Source: Dolosigranulum savutiense
GTDB lineage: Bacteria > Bacillota > Bacilli > Lactobacillales > Carnobacteriaceae_A
DNA length: 64,000 bases
NCBI RefSeq assembly: GCF_039830095.1
Contig: NZ_CP142435.1
Location: 372,001 to 436,000, forward strand
Direction: 5' to 3'
In this document: piece after piece, positions 23,062 through 32,367 of the stretch
Layout of the letters: each line of letters opens with the position of its first letter
Numbering within the stretch: position 1 is the stretch's first letter
Translations under genes and position numbers: made by a program
Notes under the pieces: generated by a model
Databases searched by the model: none
What the model saw: only the letters and a program-made list of their open reading frames with translations
Told to the model about the DNA's origin: nothing

Positions 23062-25032
23062 TTATTCTGGCGCTTTGAACCAATTTTGAATATCCATTAA
23101 GCGCTCCATTCGTAAATTAGGCAATCCTTCTCGCGAAAGTCCATGACTAGACTGCGGATACGTAATCAGCTTTGTCTCGTTACGGTACTTTTTCATGGCG
23201 ATGTACATCTCTTGAGCTTGGCTCAGCGGGCAACGTAGATCTTCTTCTCCATGTAGAATAAGCAGTGGAGTCTTCACTTGATGAGCATACTTGAGTGGCG
23301 ACATATTCCACAGTGCCGTAACATCAGATAAATCAGCCCCTAACTGGTATTCATTGAAGAACGGCCCAATATCACTAGCACCGTAAAAGCTTACCCAATT
23401 CGAAATACAACGTTGTGTGACCGCCCGCTTGAAGCGATCAGTATGTCCCACGATCCAATTCGTCATAAAGCCACCATAACTGCCACCCGCCACATAGAGT
23501 TCACCCTTGTCGATTTCTGGATGTTGCTCAAGAATCGTATCTAGCCCTAACAGCAAATCATCATAATCCTTATTCCCATAATCACCTAAAATAGCCGCCA
23601 CAAATGCTTGCCCATAGCCATTGCTCCCGCGTGGATTAATCATAAGTACACCATAACCTTGTGCGGACAAGACGTGCATCTCATGGAAGAACGTTTCCCC
23701 GTAAGCAACTTGCGGTCCCCCATGTACATACAAAACAACTGGATGTTGATTATTTGCCTGCACGGGTGGCACATACCAGCCTTGGATCTTGGCTTCACCA
23801 TCCGTACTCTCATACCAAAAACGCTCAGGCTCCATCACTTGATATGTCTGGCTAAACGACTCATTCGGATTATAAATCGCCGTCCATTCCCCCGTGCTCA
23901 AATCAATTAATCCTAACTCACTCGGCTCTGTAAATGTTGAGCGAACAGCTACTAGTTGCGATCGACAGGCACTTAACGTCCCATCCATTAAATGCTGGCA
24001 CTCATCCACAAACACCTCTAACTGCCCATCCAACGACCCTTTATACAAGACAATCTTCCCTTGATCCGTCACCGGAAATAAAAATGTCTCATTATCCAAC
24101 CACTCAACTGGAAAACCTTGTACATTTTGCGCCGTATCACCAATTAAGACATCTCCGATATTTTTATCCAAGTCATGGGTCAGACAAGTCAACTTACCCG
24201 TAGCGACATCATACGCATACAATTGATCAAGCGTGACAAACTTATACTGAAAATCATTCCCCACCAACAAATAGGTCTCTTCCGTCTCATTCGCTCCAAC
24301 AAAATAAAAATTACCTTCCGGAATATCACGAGTCAACGCATGCACATCTTTTGTCGCCAAATGATACTTATAAACCGTTGTCCCACTTGCCCACTCATCA
24401 TCAGGATACAGCCGGTCTCCGAACAACACATAACTCTCATCCCGAGCAACATATTGGAAAGAAAATGCCTCTGACCGCTCCATAATCAGCTCTGTCGCTT
24501 GCGTTGCGATCGTAACTTTTTTCAACTGATACAGCTGATTAGTCGGCAAAATCCCCGCCTTGTCTAATTTATATTTCACTTTAGTGATCACTGTTTTTTG
24601 AGGGAGCTTACGCTGTTGTTTGCCCTCTTCTTCTGTCGCTTTCTCTGCTTCTTGCGTGGTCTGATAATAAATTCCCGCTGAGTTCTGCGTCCACTTATAC
24701 GTGCTCACCCCTTGTTCTTCTTCCGTCAATTGGACCGCCGAACCCCCTGACAGCGGAATAATGAACAATTGCGGCTTATTATTGTCCGTATTAGTCGACA
24801 GATAAGACAACCACTTGGCATTCGGCGACAGCGCCAGCGATGTATTGCTCTGGCCACCATCACCCCAATGCACCTTCTCCCCTGTCTTCTGATTCACACT
24901 GTAAATTGTTTTCTGATAATTATTCTCTTCTTCATCCACCAACGTCTCAACAAAAAACACCTGATCCTGATGAACAACTGGCTCCGAAACCGTCTTAATC
25001 TCATATAAACTCTCATTAGTCATAACTGACAT
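23062..25032 (-). CDS. S9-family prolyl-oligopeptidase-like peptidase (acylaminoacyl-peptidase type)
   Basis: 656 residues, cytoplasmic. The first ~400 residues resemble a beta-propeller (repeated WD/TolB-like strands); residues ~400-656 are an alpha/beta hydrolase with nucleophile S518 in GGSYGGFMTNW, D598 in HGEEDLRCP and H630 in SSHGLS, a complete triad. Family members (B. subtilis YuxL) cleave short peptides from the N-terminus, often after blocked residues. GAGGAGTT ribosome site. Single gene with terminator after it. Confidence 0.9.
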   Translation of the reverse strand: MSVMTNESLYEIKTVSEPVVHQDQVFFVETLVDEEENNYQKTIYSVNQKTGEKVHWGDGGQSNTSLALSPNAKWLSYLSTNTDNNKPQLFIIPLSGGSAVQLTEEEQGVSTYKWTQNSAGIYYQTTQEAEKATEEEGKQQRKLPQKTVITKVKYKLDKAGILPTNQLYQLKKVTIATQATELIMERSEAFSFQYVARDESYVLFGDRLYPDDEWASGTTVYKYHLATKDVHALTRDIPEGNFYFVGANETEETYLLVGNDFQYKFVTLDQLYAYDVATGKLTCLTHDLDKNIGDVLIGDTAQNVQGFPVEWLDNETFLFPVTDQGKIVLYKGSLDGQLEVFVDECQHLMDGTLSACRSQLVAVRSTFTEPSELGLIDLSTGEWTAIYNPNESFSQTYQVMEPERFWYESTDGEAKIQGWYVPPVQANNQHPVVLYVHGGPQVAYGETFFHEMHVLSAQGYGVLMINPRGSNGYGQAFVAAILGDYGNKDYDDLLLGLDTILEQHPEIDKGELYVAGGSYGGFMTNWIVGHTDRFKRAVTQRCISNWVSFYGASDIGPFFNEYQLGADLSDVTALWNMSPLKYAHQVKTPLLILHGEEDLRCPLSQAQEMYIAMKKYRNETKLITYPQSSHGLSREGLPNLRMERLMDIQNWFKAPE

Positions 25033-25096
25033 ATCATAACTCCTCTAAGCTTTTAAGGTAACTTTATTTTACCGGAAAAAGAAATCACCGTCCAAC

Positions 25097-25135
25097 TAAA
25101 AACAAGCTACCTAAAGTAATAGTAGCTTGTTTTGA
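25097..25135. terminator. Bidirectional terminator after NCS2 permease
   Basis: AAAACAAGCTAC / GTAGCTTGTTTT (25099-25110 / 25122-25133), T-rich on both sides. Confidence 0.8.
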
Positions 25136-25204
25136 TTTTTATTTTGTAAGAAATTCACTATAACTATTGAAATAAATTTCTATTTAAGATAAATAGTTAT
25201 TTAT

Positions 25205-26671
25205 TTAAATAAACGCTAGTATAATAAAATTCAGAATAAAGAGAATTGTGGTGATCCAGATGACGATTGAGACGCTCTTGAGTTCGCGTTGAGCAGCTTT
25301 GGAGATGATGTAAAATAAGAAGCCCGCTGCAATTCCATATGAAATGCTGTAAGAAAAGCCCATAAAAATAGCGGTAAAGAAGGCTGGGATGGCTTCATAC
25401 ATATTGTCCCAATTCACTTCTGAAAAAGCTGACATCATCAAGATTCCCACAACAATCAAGGCCGGTGCCGTTGCTGCTCCAGGGACTACCAACATCAGTG
25501 GCGAGAAGAACATCGTAATAGTAAATAGCACGGCAACCGTGAAACTTGTCAGTCCAGTGCGACCACCAGCACCAATCCCCGCTGCACTCTCCACAAAGGT
25601 TGTCACAGGAGAGGTACCTAAGATCGACCCGACACCTGTTGCTACAACATCGGCCATTAACGCTTTTTCCATCTTTGTATTCAAGCCTGCACCGCTATTC
25701 ATCGATTCCAAGTCTTCTTGGGTGAAGATGCCCGTCCGACGACCTGTCCCCACAAAGGTCCCAATCGTATCAAATACATCAGTTAAGGTAAAGGCAAAGA
25801 CCGTTACTAAAATAATAGGATAGCGTGATGGATCAGCTAGTAGTGCACCTAATCCGTCTGCACCAAATGCGGCCCCGAATGTCTGAGACAACTCGATAAA
25901 TCCAGTTAAATAAGAAGTGGATGGATCAGATAAGCTCGATAAATCCGTTACCCCCATCGGAATCCCAATCAATGTTGTCACAACAATCCCAATTAAAATA
26001 GCACCCTTCACTCGCATCAGCATCAGCACAATAGTCAAGACTAAACCAATCAACGCAAGTAATGTATACGGACTAGCAAAGTTGCCTAATTCAGGAATAA
26101 TGCCTCCACCAATTGTGACAGAACCGATTGCCTCTCCTACTGCTTCTCCCGCATAAGGCGCTCCATTCACTGATAAGACATCTGCCCCATCTGCTGTGAA
26201 AGACAATAATTCAGCATTCTTCAAGCCAATATAAGAGACAAATACGCCAATTCCACCGCCAATTGCATGTTGAATCGATTCAGGAATAGAGACAATAATT
26301 TGACGTCGAATCGGTGTAATGGTGATCAACACACCTACTATGGATGTTAAAAACACCATGAAGAGGGCTTCTTGCCAAGAAAATCCGAGAGCGAACACGA
26401 CGGTATACGTAAAGAAAGCATTCAGCCCCATCCCCGGTGCTTGGGCGTAAGGTACATTTGCATACAGTGATAATACCAACGTTCCGATCGCTGCCGATAG
26501 CACCGTTGCCATAAATACTGCTAACGTCGGCATCCCCGTCAGTGACAAAATATCTGGATTTACAAACACAATATAACTCATCGCGAAAAAGGTTGTCAGT
26601 CCCGCCATCACTTCCGTCCCTACCGTTGTTCCATTCTCCTCCAACTTAAATAACCGCTCTAACACATCCAA
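25205..26671 (-). CDS. NCS2-family purine permease (AzgA/PbuG type)
   Basis: 488 residues, about 12-14 membrane helices. The AzgA-type signatures are visible: TTFFAMSYIVFVNPDILS near the start, APGMGLNAFFTY, DVFDTIGTFVGTGRRTG, and ESAAGIGAGGRTGLTS. Family members are H+ symporters for hypoxanthine/guanine or adenine. GAAAGGA precedes the ATG. A TTGAAA-17-TATGAT promoter and a PurR-box-like inverted pair lie upstream, consistent with purine control. No purine riboswitch core is seen. Confidence 0.92.
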   Translation of the reverse strand: MDVLERLFKLEENGTTVGTEVMAGLTTFFAMSYIVFVNPDILSLTGMPTLAVFMATVLSAAIGTLVLSLYANVPYAQAPGMGLNAFFTYTVVFALGFSWQEALFMVFLTSIVGVLITITPIRRQIIVSIPESIQHAIGGGIGVFVSYIGLKNAELLSFTADGADVLSVNGAPYAGEAVGEAIGSVTIGGGIIPELGNFASPYTLLALIGLVLTIVLMLMRVKGAILIGIVVTTLIGIPMGVTDLSSLSDPSTSYLTGFIELSQTFGAAFGADGLGALLADPSRYPIILVTVFAFTLTDVFDTIGTFVGTGRRTGIFTQEDLESMNSGAGLNTKMEKALMADVVATGVGSILGTSPVTTFVESAAGIGAGGRTGLTSFTVAVLFTITMFFSPLMLVVPGAATAPALIVVGILMMSAFSEVNWDNMYEAIPAFFTAIFMGFSYSISYGIAAGFLFYIISKAAQRELKSVSIVIWITTILFILNFIILAFI

Positions 26672-26701
26672 AATCCTTTCTATTATTAATATTACCTATC
26701 C

Positions 26702-26730
26702 ATCATACGGTAATCCATGTGTTATTTCAA
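26702..26730 (-). promoter_or_regulatory. Promoter of purine permease gene
   Basis: Minus strand: TTGAAA (26730-26725), 17-nt spacer, TATGAT (26707-26702). Confidence 0.75.
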
Positions 26731-26731
26731 G

Positions 26732-26776
26732 TTAAAACGAATGATTTTTATATCTAAAATCATTTCTTTCGGTTTT
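26732..26776. promoter_or_regulatory. Candidate PurR box pair
   Basis: Two inverted 14-bp boxes with CGAA cores, TTAAAACGAATGAT (26732-26745) and, on the other strand, AAAACCGAAAGAAA (26776-26763), are 17 nt apart. This matches the layout of Bacillus-type PurR control sites and abuts the -35 of the permease promoter. PurR is encoded at 38.2 kb. Confidence 0.45.
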
Positions 26777-26842
26777 ATACATTGTACATTGAGCTAGCTC
26801 GTTCATATTAAGACAGGTCAGACTTATTCACATCCCAAAATA

Positions 26843-26885
26843 AAAAACTTCCGCTAGTCCTTCCAAATCACGACTAACGAAAGTT
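26843..26885 (-). terminator. Terminator of ABC-2 system 1
   Basis: Imperfect 14-bp stem (GACTAGCGGAAGTT against AACTTTCGTTAGTC) with a T-run on the minus strand, 77 nt after the last gene. Confidence 0.75.
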
Positions 26886-26961
26886 TATGCTATACTATCC
26901 CGTCTTACCTCGTTATGAAACCTATTTAACCTCGCGGGCCATGACCCCATAGTCAATTATT

Positions 26962-27756
26962 CTATGTTCCTGTGCTGCGATAATGCTTTAAGTAAGAAGA
27001 CCATATGACATAACACAAGACAAAGAGCCCCAATGATATCCCTATACTTATCCCTGAAAATAAAATCCCTTGACTTTGATCGGTGATTAAGGCTTTGGCC
27101 GGTAAGTAACTAATCCAGGCGATGGGGAAAAAGAATACAAATACGTTGTACATCACTTGGCCGTAAATTGAAATAGGATATCTAATTAAGTCAAACACAA
27201 TGTACGGCATATCGGATAAATCACTATCGCGAGCAACTTTAAGCGATAAAAGCGAGCCCATTATAGAAAAGCTGGCAAAAATTAAACTCGAAAACAGACC
27301 GGTAATGACCACAAGTAAGAATACCCACCATGGCAGTTGCAATTGTGCCATCGCCATCATGCATACAATAAATCCTACTAGCAAGTCACCCCAAGCATCA
27401 TCATCGAACCCTTCCATAAATATTTGAAACAATGGATCAATGGGCTTAATTAAAAAAGAATCCAGTTCACCATTCCTCACATAGTACGACACATTTAATG
27501 TATTCATAAAGAGACAGCGCCAAAATGAAAAACTAATGGTTGAGAAGGCATATAAAAATAATAACTCTGGCAAGGACCACCCGTTAATGACCGGAATGAT
27601 CTCATAAATCATAAATACCCCGATAATATTGGCTATATTTTTTATAATCATCGCAATAATACCGACGAAAAAATCTTGTCCATATGACTTCAAGCCTTTA
27701 ATATTGATGCGAAGCATGCAAAAAAATAACCGTGTATAATCTTTAATAACAGACAT
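26962..27756 (-). CDS. ABC-2 type permease, system 1 (DUF990/COG3694-like)
   Basis: 264 residues, six predicted membrane helices. The NGELDSFLIKPIDPLFQ segment after helix 2 is typical of the paired ABC-2 permeases accompanying COG4586 ATPases. It lies last in a three-gene operon after a second permease (2-nt gap). Together they would form an exporter or flippase with unknown substrate. A homologous set lies at 53.1-55.6 kb. GGAGG ribosome site. Confidence 0.85.
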   Translation of the reverse strand: MSVIKDYTRLFFCMLRINIKGLKSYGQDFFVGIIAMIIKNIANIIGVFMIYEIIPVINGWSLPELLFLYAFSTISFSFWRCLFMNTLNVSYYVRNGELDSFLIKPIDPLFQIFMEGFDDDAWGDLLVGFIVCMMAMAQLQLPWWVFLLVVITGLFSSLIFASFSIMGSLLSLKVARDSDLSDMPYIVFDLIRYPISIYGQVMYNVFVFFFPIAWISYLPAKALITDQSQGILFSGISIGISLGLFVLCYVIWSSYLKHYRSTGT

Positions 27757-27758
27757 CT

Positions 27759-28514
27759 CTATCCTCCGTTAATTGATAACTGACGTAGCCCATATCGCAA
27801 AATCATCTGAGCTCCTAACATAAATACCACTACATAAATCACTTGAATTCCTAATATTGAAAATAATGTGCGTTCTCCATTAAAGTAGGCAGCGATATTC
27901 CCCTGTGTATAGGAAAAAGGAAGTAAATTTGCAATCTGAACTAACCACTTCGGGTAATAATAAATCGGAACGATACTGCCGGCAAAAATCACCTTAACCG
28001 CAGACTTTAGTGACTCAATGCCCCAAATACTCTGTGTGAAAAAAGCAATCGAGCCAAACAGTAATTCGATTGAAAAATTAAGCAGGTATCCGGCCATCAT
28101 TAAGATAAATAAGCCTAATAATTTAGTGCCTGATATCGATTGGGCAAAAAAGATTAACGCAATAAAATTAACCCCTACTACTGTACAAAACTTGGTGATA
28201 GATGACCCGAATGCTTCATAAAAATATTGTTGAACCAGCGAGATAGGCTTACATAACTTATTAATAATATCGCCACTTTTAATATCATCACTGACATCCA
28301 TACTTGTATACGGATAGAGGGTGTCTAACCCTTGAACGATCAAAAAATAACTCATTATTGAGTGAATACTTCCTAAACTATCATCATATCTTAAAATAGT
28401 TGTCCACAATGCCCACTGAACAAGTAAATAAATTATATTTTTAAGCAACAAAATAGTTAAGTAGTCCGTATAATTCGTAATTTTTTTAATACCTATTTTG
28501 ATTAACTGCTTCAT
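27759..28514 (-). CDS. ABC-2 type permease, system 1 (COG4587-like)
   Basis: 251 residues, about six membrane helices, with SGDIINKLCKPISLVQQYFY in the cytoplasmic loop equivalent to the partner's 'LIKPI' segment. Start overlaps the ATPase stop by 4 nt (ATGA), so translation is coupled and subunits are likely made in equal amounts. Forms a heterodimeric membrane part with the next permease. Substrate unknown. Confidence 0.85.
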   Translation of the reverse strand: MKQLIKIGIKKITNYTDYLTILLLKNIIYLLVQWALWTTILRYDDSLGSIHSIMSYFLIVQGLDTLYPYTSMDVSDDIKSGDIINKLCKPISLVQQYFYEAFGSSITKFCTVVGVNFIALIFFAQSISGTKLLGLFILMMAGYLLNFSIELLFGSIAFFTQSIWGIESLKSAVKVIFAGSIVPIYYYPKWLVQIANLLPFSYTQGNIAAYFNGERTLFSILGIQVIYVVVFMLGAQMILRYGLRQLSINGG

Positions 28515-29443
28515 ACATTCGCTCCTTCTAATTGATTCAATATCGCCTCCAAATTATTATTTTGGATAGATAATTCTTCTATCGTGTTGTGTTCATACAA
28601 GTCATTTAGCACTTCTTTCAGCTGTTCTTTAGGGACATCTTCAATCCTATATTCATAATCATTTGCTTTGGTAATAGAAAAGTTTGCGGGTTCAAAATTT
28701 AAAGTACTTTCCGCAATAGTGACCTGAATAGACACAAAACCGATCCGCTGACTGATGACTGATTTTTTCTCATCAATGACCACTTGCCCATGATTTAAAA
28801 TAACAAATCGATCACATAATTCGTACACATCTGATAAATTATGAGAGGTAAATAGGATGGTGACTTGTTGTTTTAATTCTTTTATTAATTCTAACATGAC
28901 ATTTCTACTGACTACATCCATCCCAATCGTGGGTTCATCCAAAATCAATAAGGATGGATTGTGGAGTAGCGCCGCCAATAGATCTGCCCGCATTTTTTGT
29001 CCTAAACTCAATGTCCGCACAGGCCGATCCCAAAAATCCTTCACCCGCAATTTATCAGCATAGTAATGTAAGTTTTTCTGGTATTGTTCCGTATCAATTT
29101 TGTAGATTTCCTTATTTAAATCATAGGCATCTTTCGGTGAGACATCCCATCTTAATTGAGGTCTTTGTCCAAAGACTACTCCGACATCTTTCATAAGTAA
29201 TTTCCGATGATCCACTGGCGTCTTTCCAAAGAGCTTAACCGAGCCATCATTAGGCGTTAAAATACCCAATATTAATTTCAATAGTGTTGACTTACCGGCA
29301 CCATTTAGACCAATTAACCCGATTGTTTCGCCTTTATCGATCGTTAAGTTAATATGTTTTAAGGCATCTACCGTTTGGATATTTTTATGAATAAAACCGG
29401 ACTTGATTGTATATTGTTTATTGACATTCTCAAGAATGATCAT
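28511..29443 (-). CDS. ABC transporter ATPase, system 1 (COG4586-like)
   Basis: 310 residues. Walker A GLNGAGKST (~46-54), the family-specific VVFGQRPQLRWDVSP after Walker A, signature LSLGQKMRADLL, Walker B LLILDEPTIGMD and H-loop FTSHNLSD. A ~70-residue C-terminal extension follows. GQR-x-QLxWD and LSLGQ (instead of LSGGQ) place it in the COG4586 group that works with two ABC-2 permeases. First gene of the operon; AAGGAGAAC ribosome site; consensus promoter upstream. Confidence 0.9.
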   Translation of the reverse strand: MIILENVNKQYTIKSGFIHKNIQTVDALKHINLTIDKGETIGLIGLNGAGKSTLLKLILGILTPNDGSVKLFGKTPVDHRKLLMKDVGVVFGQRPQLRWDVSPKDAYDLNKEIYKIDTEQYQKNLHYYADKLRVKDFWDRPVRTLSLGQKMRADLLAALLHNPSLLILDEPTIGMDVVSRNVMLELIKELKQQVTILFTSHNLSDVYELCDRFVILNHGQVVIDEKKSVISQRIGFVSIQVTIAESTLNFEPANFSITKANDYEYRIEDVPKEQLKEVLNDLYEHNTIEELSIQNNNLEAILNQLEGANV

Positions 29444-29481
29444 TCTGTTGTTCTCCTTTTTGACCTATATTTCTTAATTAT

Positions 29482-29511
29482 ATAATAACTTTATTAAATA
29501 CCATTTGTCAA
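29482..29511 (-). promoter_or_regulatory. Promoter of ABC-2 system 1
   Basis: Minus strand: perfect TTGACA (29511-29506), 18-nt spacer, TATTAT (29487-29482). Confidence 0.75.
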
Positions 29512-29571
29512 TTGTAAATACAAATAAGCTAAATAAATGATGTTTATTTCATAATTATCTGACTGAATGCA

Positions 29572-29608
29572 TAAAAAAACGACACCGCCTTATCAGCAGT
29601 GTCGTACA
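29572..29608 (-). terminator. Terminator of gor
   Basis: ACGACAC / GTGTCGT stem followed by T7 on the minus strand, 20 nt after the gor stop. Confidence 0.88.
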
Positions 29609-29627
29609 TTTGTTTGATTATATCGAT

Positions 29628-30986
29628 TTATCGCATTGTTACAAATTCTTCAGCTGAGGTCGGGTGGATGGCAATTGTATCGTCAAAGTCTTGTTTAGTC
29701 GCACCCATCTTGATCGCTACTGCAAATCCTTGTAACATCTCATCCATCCCAGCACCAATTCCATGCAAACCGACGACGCGTTCATCATCACCGACACAGA
29801 CCAGTTTCATATGAGTGCGTTGACGGTGCGCTGTAATTGAGCTATGCATAGCGGTAAAGCTATTCGTATAGATCGTGACTTGATCATCACCATATTGTTC
29901 ACGTGCATCTCGTTCGGTTAGTCCCACTGTGCCAATAGGTGGATGCGTGAAGACAACGGTTGGAATATTTTCATGATTCACGTGTGCATCTGGTTTACCA
30001 CCAAATAAGCGTTCTGACAGTTGACGACCTTGTGCGATGGCAACTGGCGTTAATTCGACTTTTCCAATCACATCACCGACTGAATAAATACCGTCCGCTG
30101 TTGTATTTTGATATTTATCTACTTTAATATAGCCCTTGTTATCTAATTCAACTGCTGTATGTTCTAGACCTAGGTTATCGGTGCTCGGTTGGCGACCTGT
30201 TGCCCAGATAATCTCGTCCGTTTCATGAGTTGTTCCATCTGAGAAGTGCATCACTAACGTTCCGTCTGCTTCTTTTGTTACCTTATCGATTGGTTTATTC
30301 CCGTGAATATGTGCGCCTTCTTCTGTTGCAATATCGCGGTATCCTTCACGAATGAGGGTATCGAATTCAGTTAATGGCAACTCTTTCCGGAAGAATAAGT
30401 GCGTATCGACGCCAAATGAGTGGAAAACTCCAGCCAATTCTACCCCGATATAACCTGCTCCATACACAGCAATACGCTTCGGTAATTCAGTCATCGCGAA
30501 GACATCATCAGAGACAATTCCTAGATCGCCCCCTTCAATTGGCAAGCGACTCGGACGTCCACCAGGAGCCACTAAGATATGATCAGCGGTATATTCCGTT
30601 CCATCTACTGCAACAGTTTTTGGTCCGACGAATTTAGCGTAGCCTCTAATCAACTGAACATGATTATTGTCAAGTCCGCGCTTATACGCCCCATGTAAGA
30701 AATCAATATAATTCTCACGATTCGTCACTAGGCGCTCAAAATTTAACTGTGGTGCATCACTTAGCTCTAGACCATATCCTTCTCCATATAACTTAATATC
30801 ATCCAAGAGTTGCGATACATACCACATCACTTTTTTCGGTACACAGCCCAGGTTGACACAAGTACCGCCTAACTCGTTTGCTTCAATCAGGGCCACTTTT
30901 GCTCCACGTTCACCGGCACGATTTGCCGAAGCAATCCCGCCACTACCGCCACCAATTACTAAATAATCAAAATGTGTTTCACTCAT
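29628..30986 (-). CDS. gor: Glutathione-disulfide reductase
   Basis: 452 residues, class I pyridine nucleotide-disulfide oxidoreductase. FAD motif GGGSGG (12-17), redox-active disulfide C43-x4-C48 ([16 protein letters not shown]), NADPH-binding [13 protein letters not shown], and the dimer-partner active-site HP in the C-terminal [13 protein letters not shown]. The [10 protein letters not shown] and HPTSAEEFV signatures are those of glutathione reductase rather than mercuric reductase or lipoamide dehydrogenase. It keeps glutathione (made or imported) reduced; supports GloA in this window. Single gene with its own terminator. Confidence 0.94.
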   Translation of the reverse strand: MSETHFDYLVIGGGSGGIASANRAGERGAKVALIEANELGGTCVNLGCVPKKVMWYVSQLLDDIKLYGEGYGLELSDAPQLNFERLVTNRENYIDFLHGAYKRGLDNNHVQLIRGYAKFVGPKTVAVDGTEYTADHILVAPGGRPSRLPIEGGDLGIVSDDVFAMTELPKRIAVYGAGYIGVELAGVFHSFGVDTHLFFRKELPLTEFDTLIREGYRDIATEEGAHIHGNKPIDKVTKEADGTLVMHFSDGTTHETDEIIWATGRQPSTDNLGLEHTAVELDNKGYIKVDKYQNTTADGIYSVGDVIGKVELTPVAIAQGRQLSERLFGGKPDAHVNHENIPTVVFTHPPIGTVGLTERDAREQYGDDQVTIYTNSFTAMHSSITAHRQRTHMKLVCVGDDERVVGLHGIGAGMDEMLQGFAVAIKMGATKQDFDDTIAIHPTSAEEFVTMR

Positions 30987-31123
30987 CTAATCACCTTTCT
31001 ATTATCAATTCCACTCACAATATACCACTTTTACCGGATTAATAGCAATTATTCTGTTTACTCAATAGATTTCTTTTCAACTGGCTAGCTCTACATAAAT
31101 TTGTATAGTTTGCGATAATCCTT

Positions 31124-31152
31124 TTGAAACTTAGCCCAGACAAGAGTATACT
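31124..31152 (+). promoter_or_regulatory. Promoter of CHR transporter operon
   Basis: TTGAAA (31124-31129), 17-nt spacer, TATACT (31147-31152). Confidence 0.8.
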
Positions 31153-31187
31153 TAAAGAAATAGTTCTAAAGATAAAGGAGAGTTTTT

Positions 31188-31745
31188 GTGGAAAAACGTG
31201 CATCATATTGGGAATTATTTACCTCAATGTTTTATTTAAGTGCCTTCACGTTCGGAGGCGGGTATGTGATTGTGCCTTTAATGGAAGATAAATTCGTAAA
31301 GGAATTAGGTTGGATTGATTATGATGAGATGTTAGACTTAATCGCTCTCGGACAATCGGCGCCGGGTGCGATCGCTGTTAATACGTCGGTGTTGATCGGA
31401 TATCAACGATTAGGGATACTTGGAGCAGTGGTTTCTACTTTAGGAACTGTCCTCCCGCCCCTATTGATTATGACCGGTCTATCCTATATTTATTTGCTTG
31501 TTCGCGATAATCCGTATGTGAACAATATGCTTCTTGGCATGTCAGCCGGCGTTGCCGCGATTATTGTCAATGTCGTCTATAAGATGGCGCGTCGCATTAT
31601 TGATCAGCAAAAACTTGTGCCCATTCTCGTCATGATCGGGGCCTTTATCTTAGTAATCGGCTTCCATGTTCATATTTTATGGATTTTATTCGGTGCGGGT
31701 TTAATCGGACTGATCACGACACTCATGGAGGGTGATTCAGTATGA
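31188..31745 (+). CDS. CHR-family (chromate) transporter, first half
   Basis: 185 residues with GTG start and AAAGGAGAG upstream. FGGGYVIVPLMEDKFV near residue 22 and GQSAPGAIAVNTSVLIGYQ are the repeated CHR-domain signatures. Short CHR proteins (about 190 residues) occur as adjacent pairs that together equal the long ChrA. Family members export chromate in known cases; many pairs have no known substrate. Overlaps the second half by 4 nt (ATGA). Confidence 0.9.
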   Translation: MEKRASYWELFTSMFYLSAFTFGGGYVIVPLMEDKFVKELGWIDYDEMLDLIALGQSAPGAIAVNTSVLIGYQRLGILGAVVSTLGTVLPPLLIMTGLSYIYLLVRDNPYVNNMLLGMSAGVAAIIVNVVYKMARRIIDQQKLVPILVMIGAFILVIGFHVHILWILFGAGLIGLITTLMEGDSV

Positions 31746-32308
31746 TTTATCTTGAATTACTTCTGACGTTCATGCTGGTGGGGGCGCTTGGTTTCGGTGG
31801 TGGCTATGCGGTGCTCCCTTTGATTGAAGAGCAATTGGTCGTCAATCACGGTTGGCTGACGACGCAAGAATTTATCGATATATTGACACTTTCTGAGATG
31901 ACACCGGGACCTATTGCTGTCAATGCAGCAACATTTTCTGGTAACCGTATTGCGGGGGTGTTCGGAGGGATTGTAGCGACAATCGGTGTCGTTTTACCTT
32001 CTTTCGTTATTGTCATACTGATTGCCTATCTTTACTTCAAGTTCCGACAGTTGCGCTTATTTCAAGGGATAGTCGAAGGGTTACGCCCAGCTGTAGTGGC
32101 CTTAATTGCCTCAGCTGGACTCACTATTTTCCTTAATGCCCTCTTTCATACCACAGATAACGCTCAATGGTCATTACATCATGTCAATATAGTTAATGTT
32201 TTCCTTTTTGTTATCGGCTTTATCGGTATCCGCAAGTACCAACTATCCCCGATCAACATCATTCTCCTATGCGGTGGGCTAGGTATGATGATTTACAGTT
32301 TTATCTAA
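31742..32308 (+). CDS. CHR-family (chromate) transporter, second half
   Basis: 188 residues. FGGGYAVLPLIEEQLV and SEMTPGPIAVNAATFSGNRI match the CHR domain in the same positions as its partner, with which it shares a translationally coupled operon. Five to six membrane helices. The pair presumably forms a heterodimer with opposite membrane orientation, as shown for other short CHR pairs. A terminator shared with rnfD follows. Confidence 0.9.
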   Translation: MIYLELLLTFMLVGALGFGGGYAVLPLIEEQLVVNHGWLTTQEFIDILTLSEMTPGPIAVNAATFSGNRIAGVFGGIVATIGVVLPSFVIVILIAYLYFKFRQLRLFQGIVEGLRPAVVALIASAGLTIFLNALFHTTDNAQWSLHHVNIVNVFLFVIGFIGIRKYQLSPINIILLCGGLGMMIYSFI

Positions 32309-32316
32309 AAAAACAG

Positions 32317-32367
32317 CGAAAAGGCAATGCTCACGGAATGGTAAGCATTGCCTTTTCGTATGTTTTC
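32317..32367. terminator. Bidirectional terminator between CHR operon and rnfCD
   Basis: 15-bp perfect stem (32317-32331 / 32344-32358), 12-nt loop; A-rich left and T-rich right flanks. It ends rnfD on the minus strand. Confidence 0.9.

Noticed and set aside
24769-25008. Several long ORFs opposite the S9 peptidase and mfd
   Set aside because: They are antisense shadows without ribosome sites, with irregular composition.
26672-26961. Purine riboswitch upstream of the NCS2 permease
   Set aside because: I looked for the TATAATCCTAATGATATGG-type core and P1-P3 fold and saw none; PurR boxes fit better.
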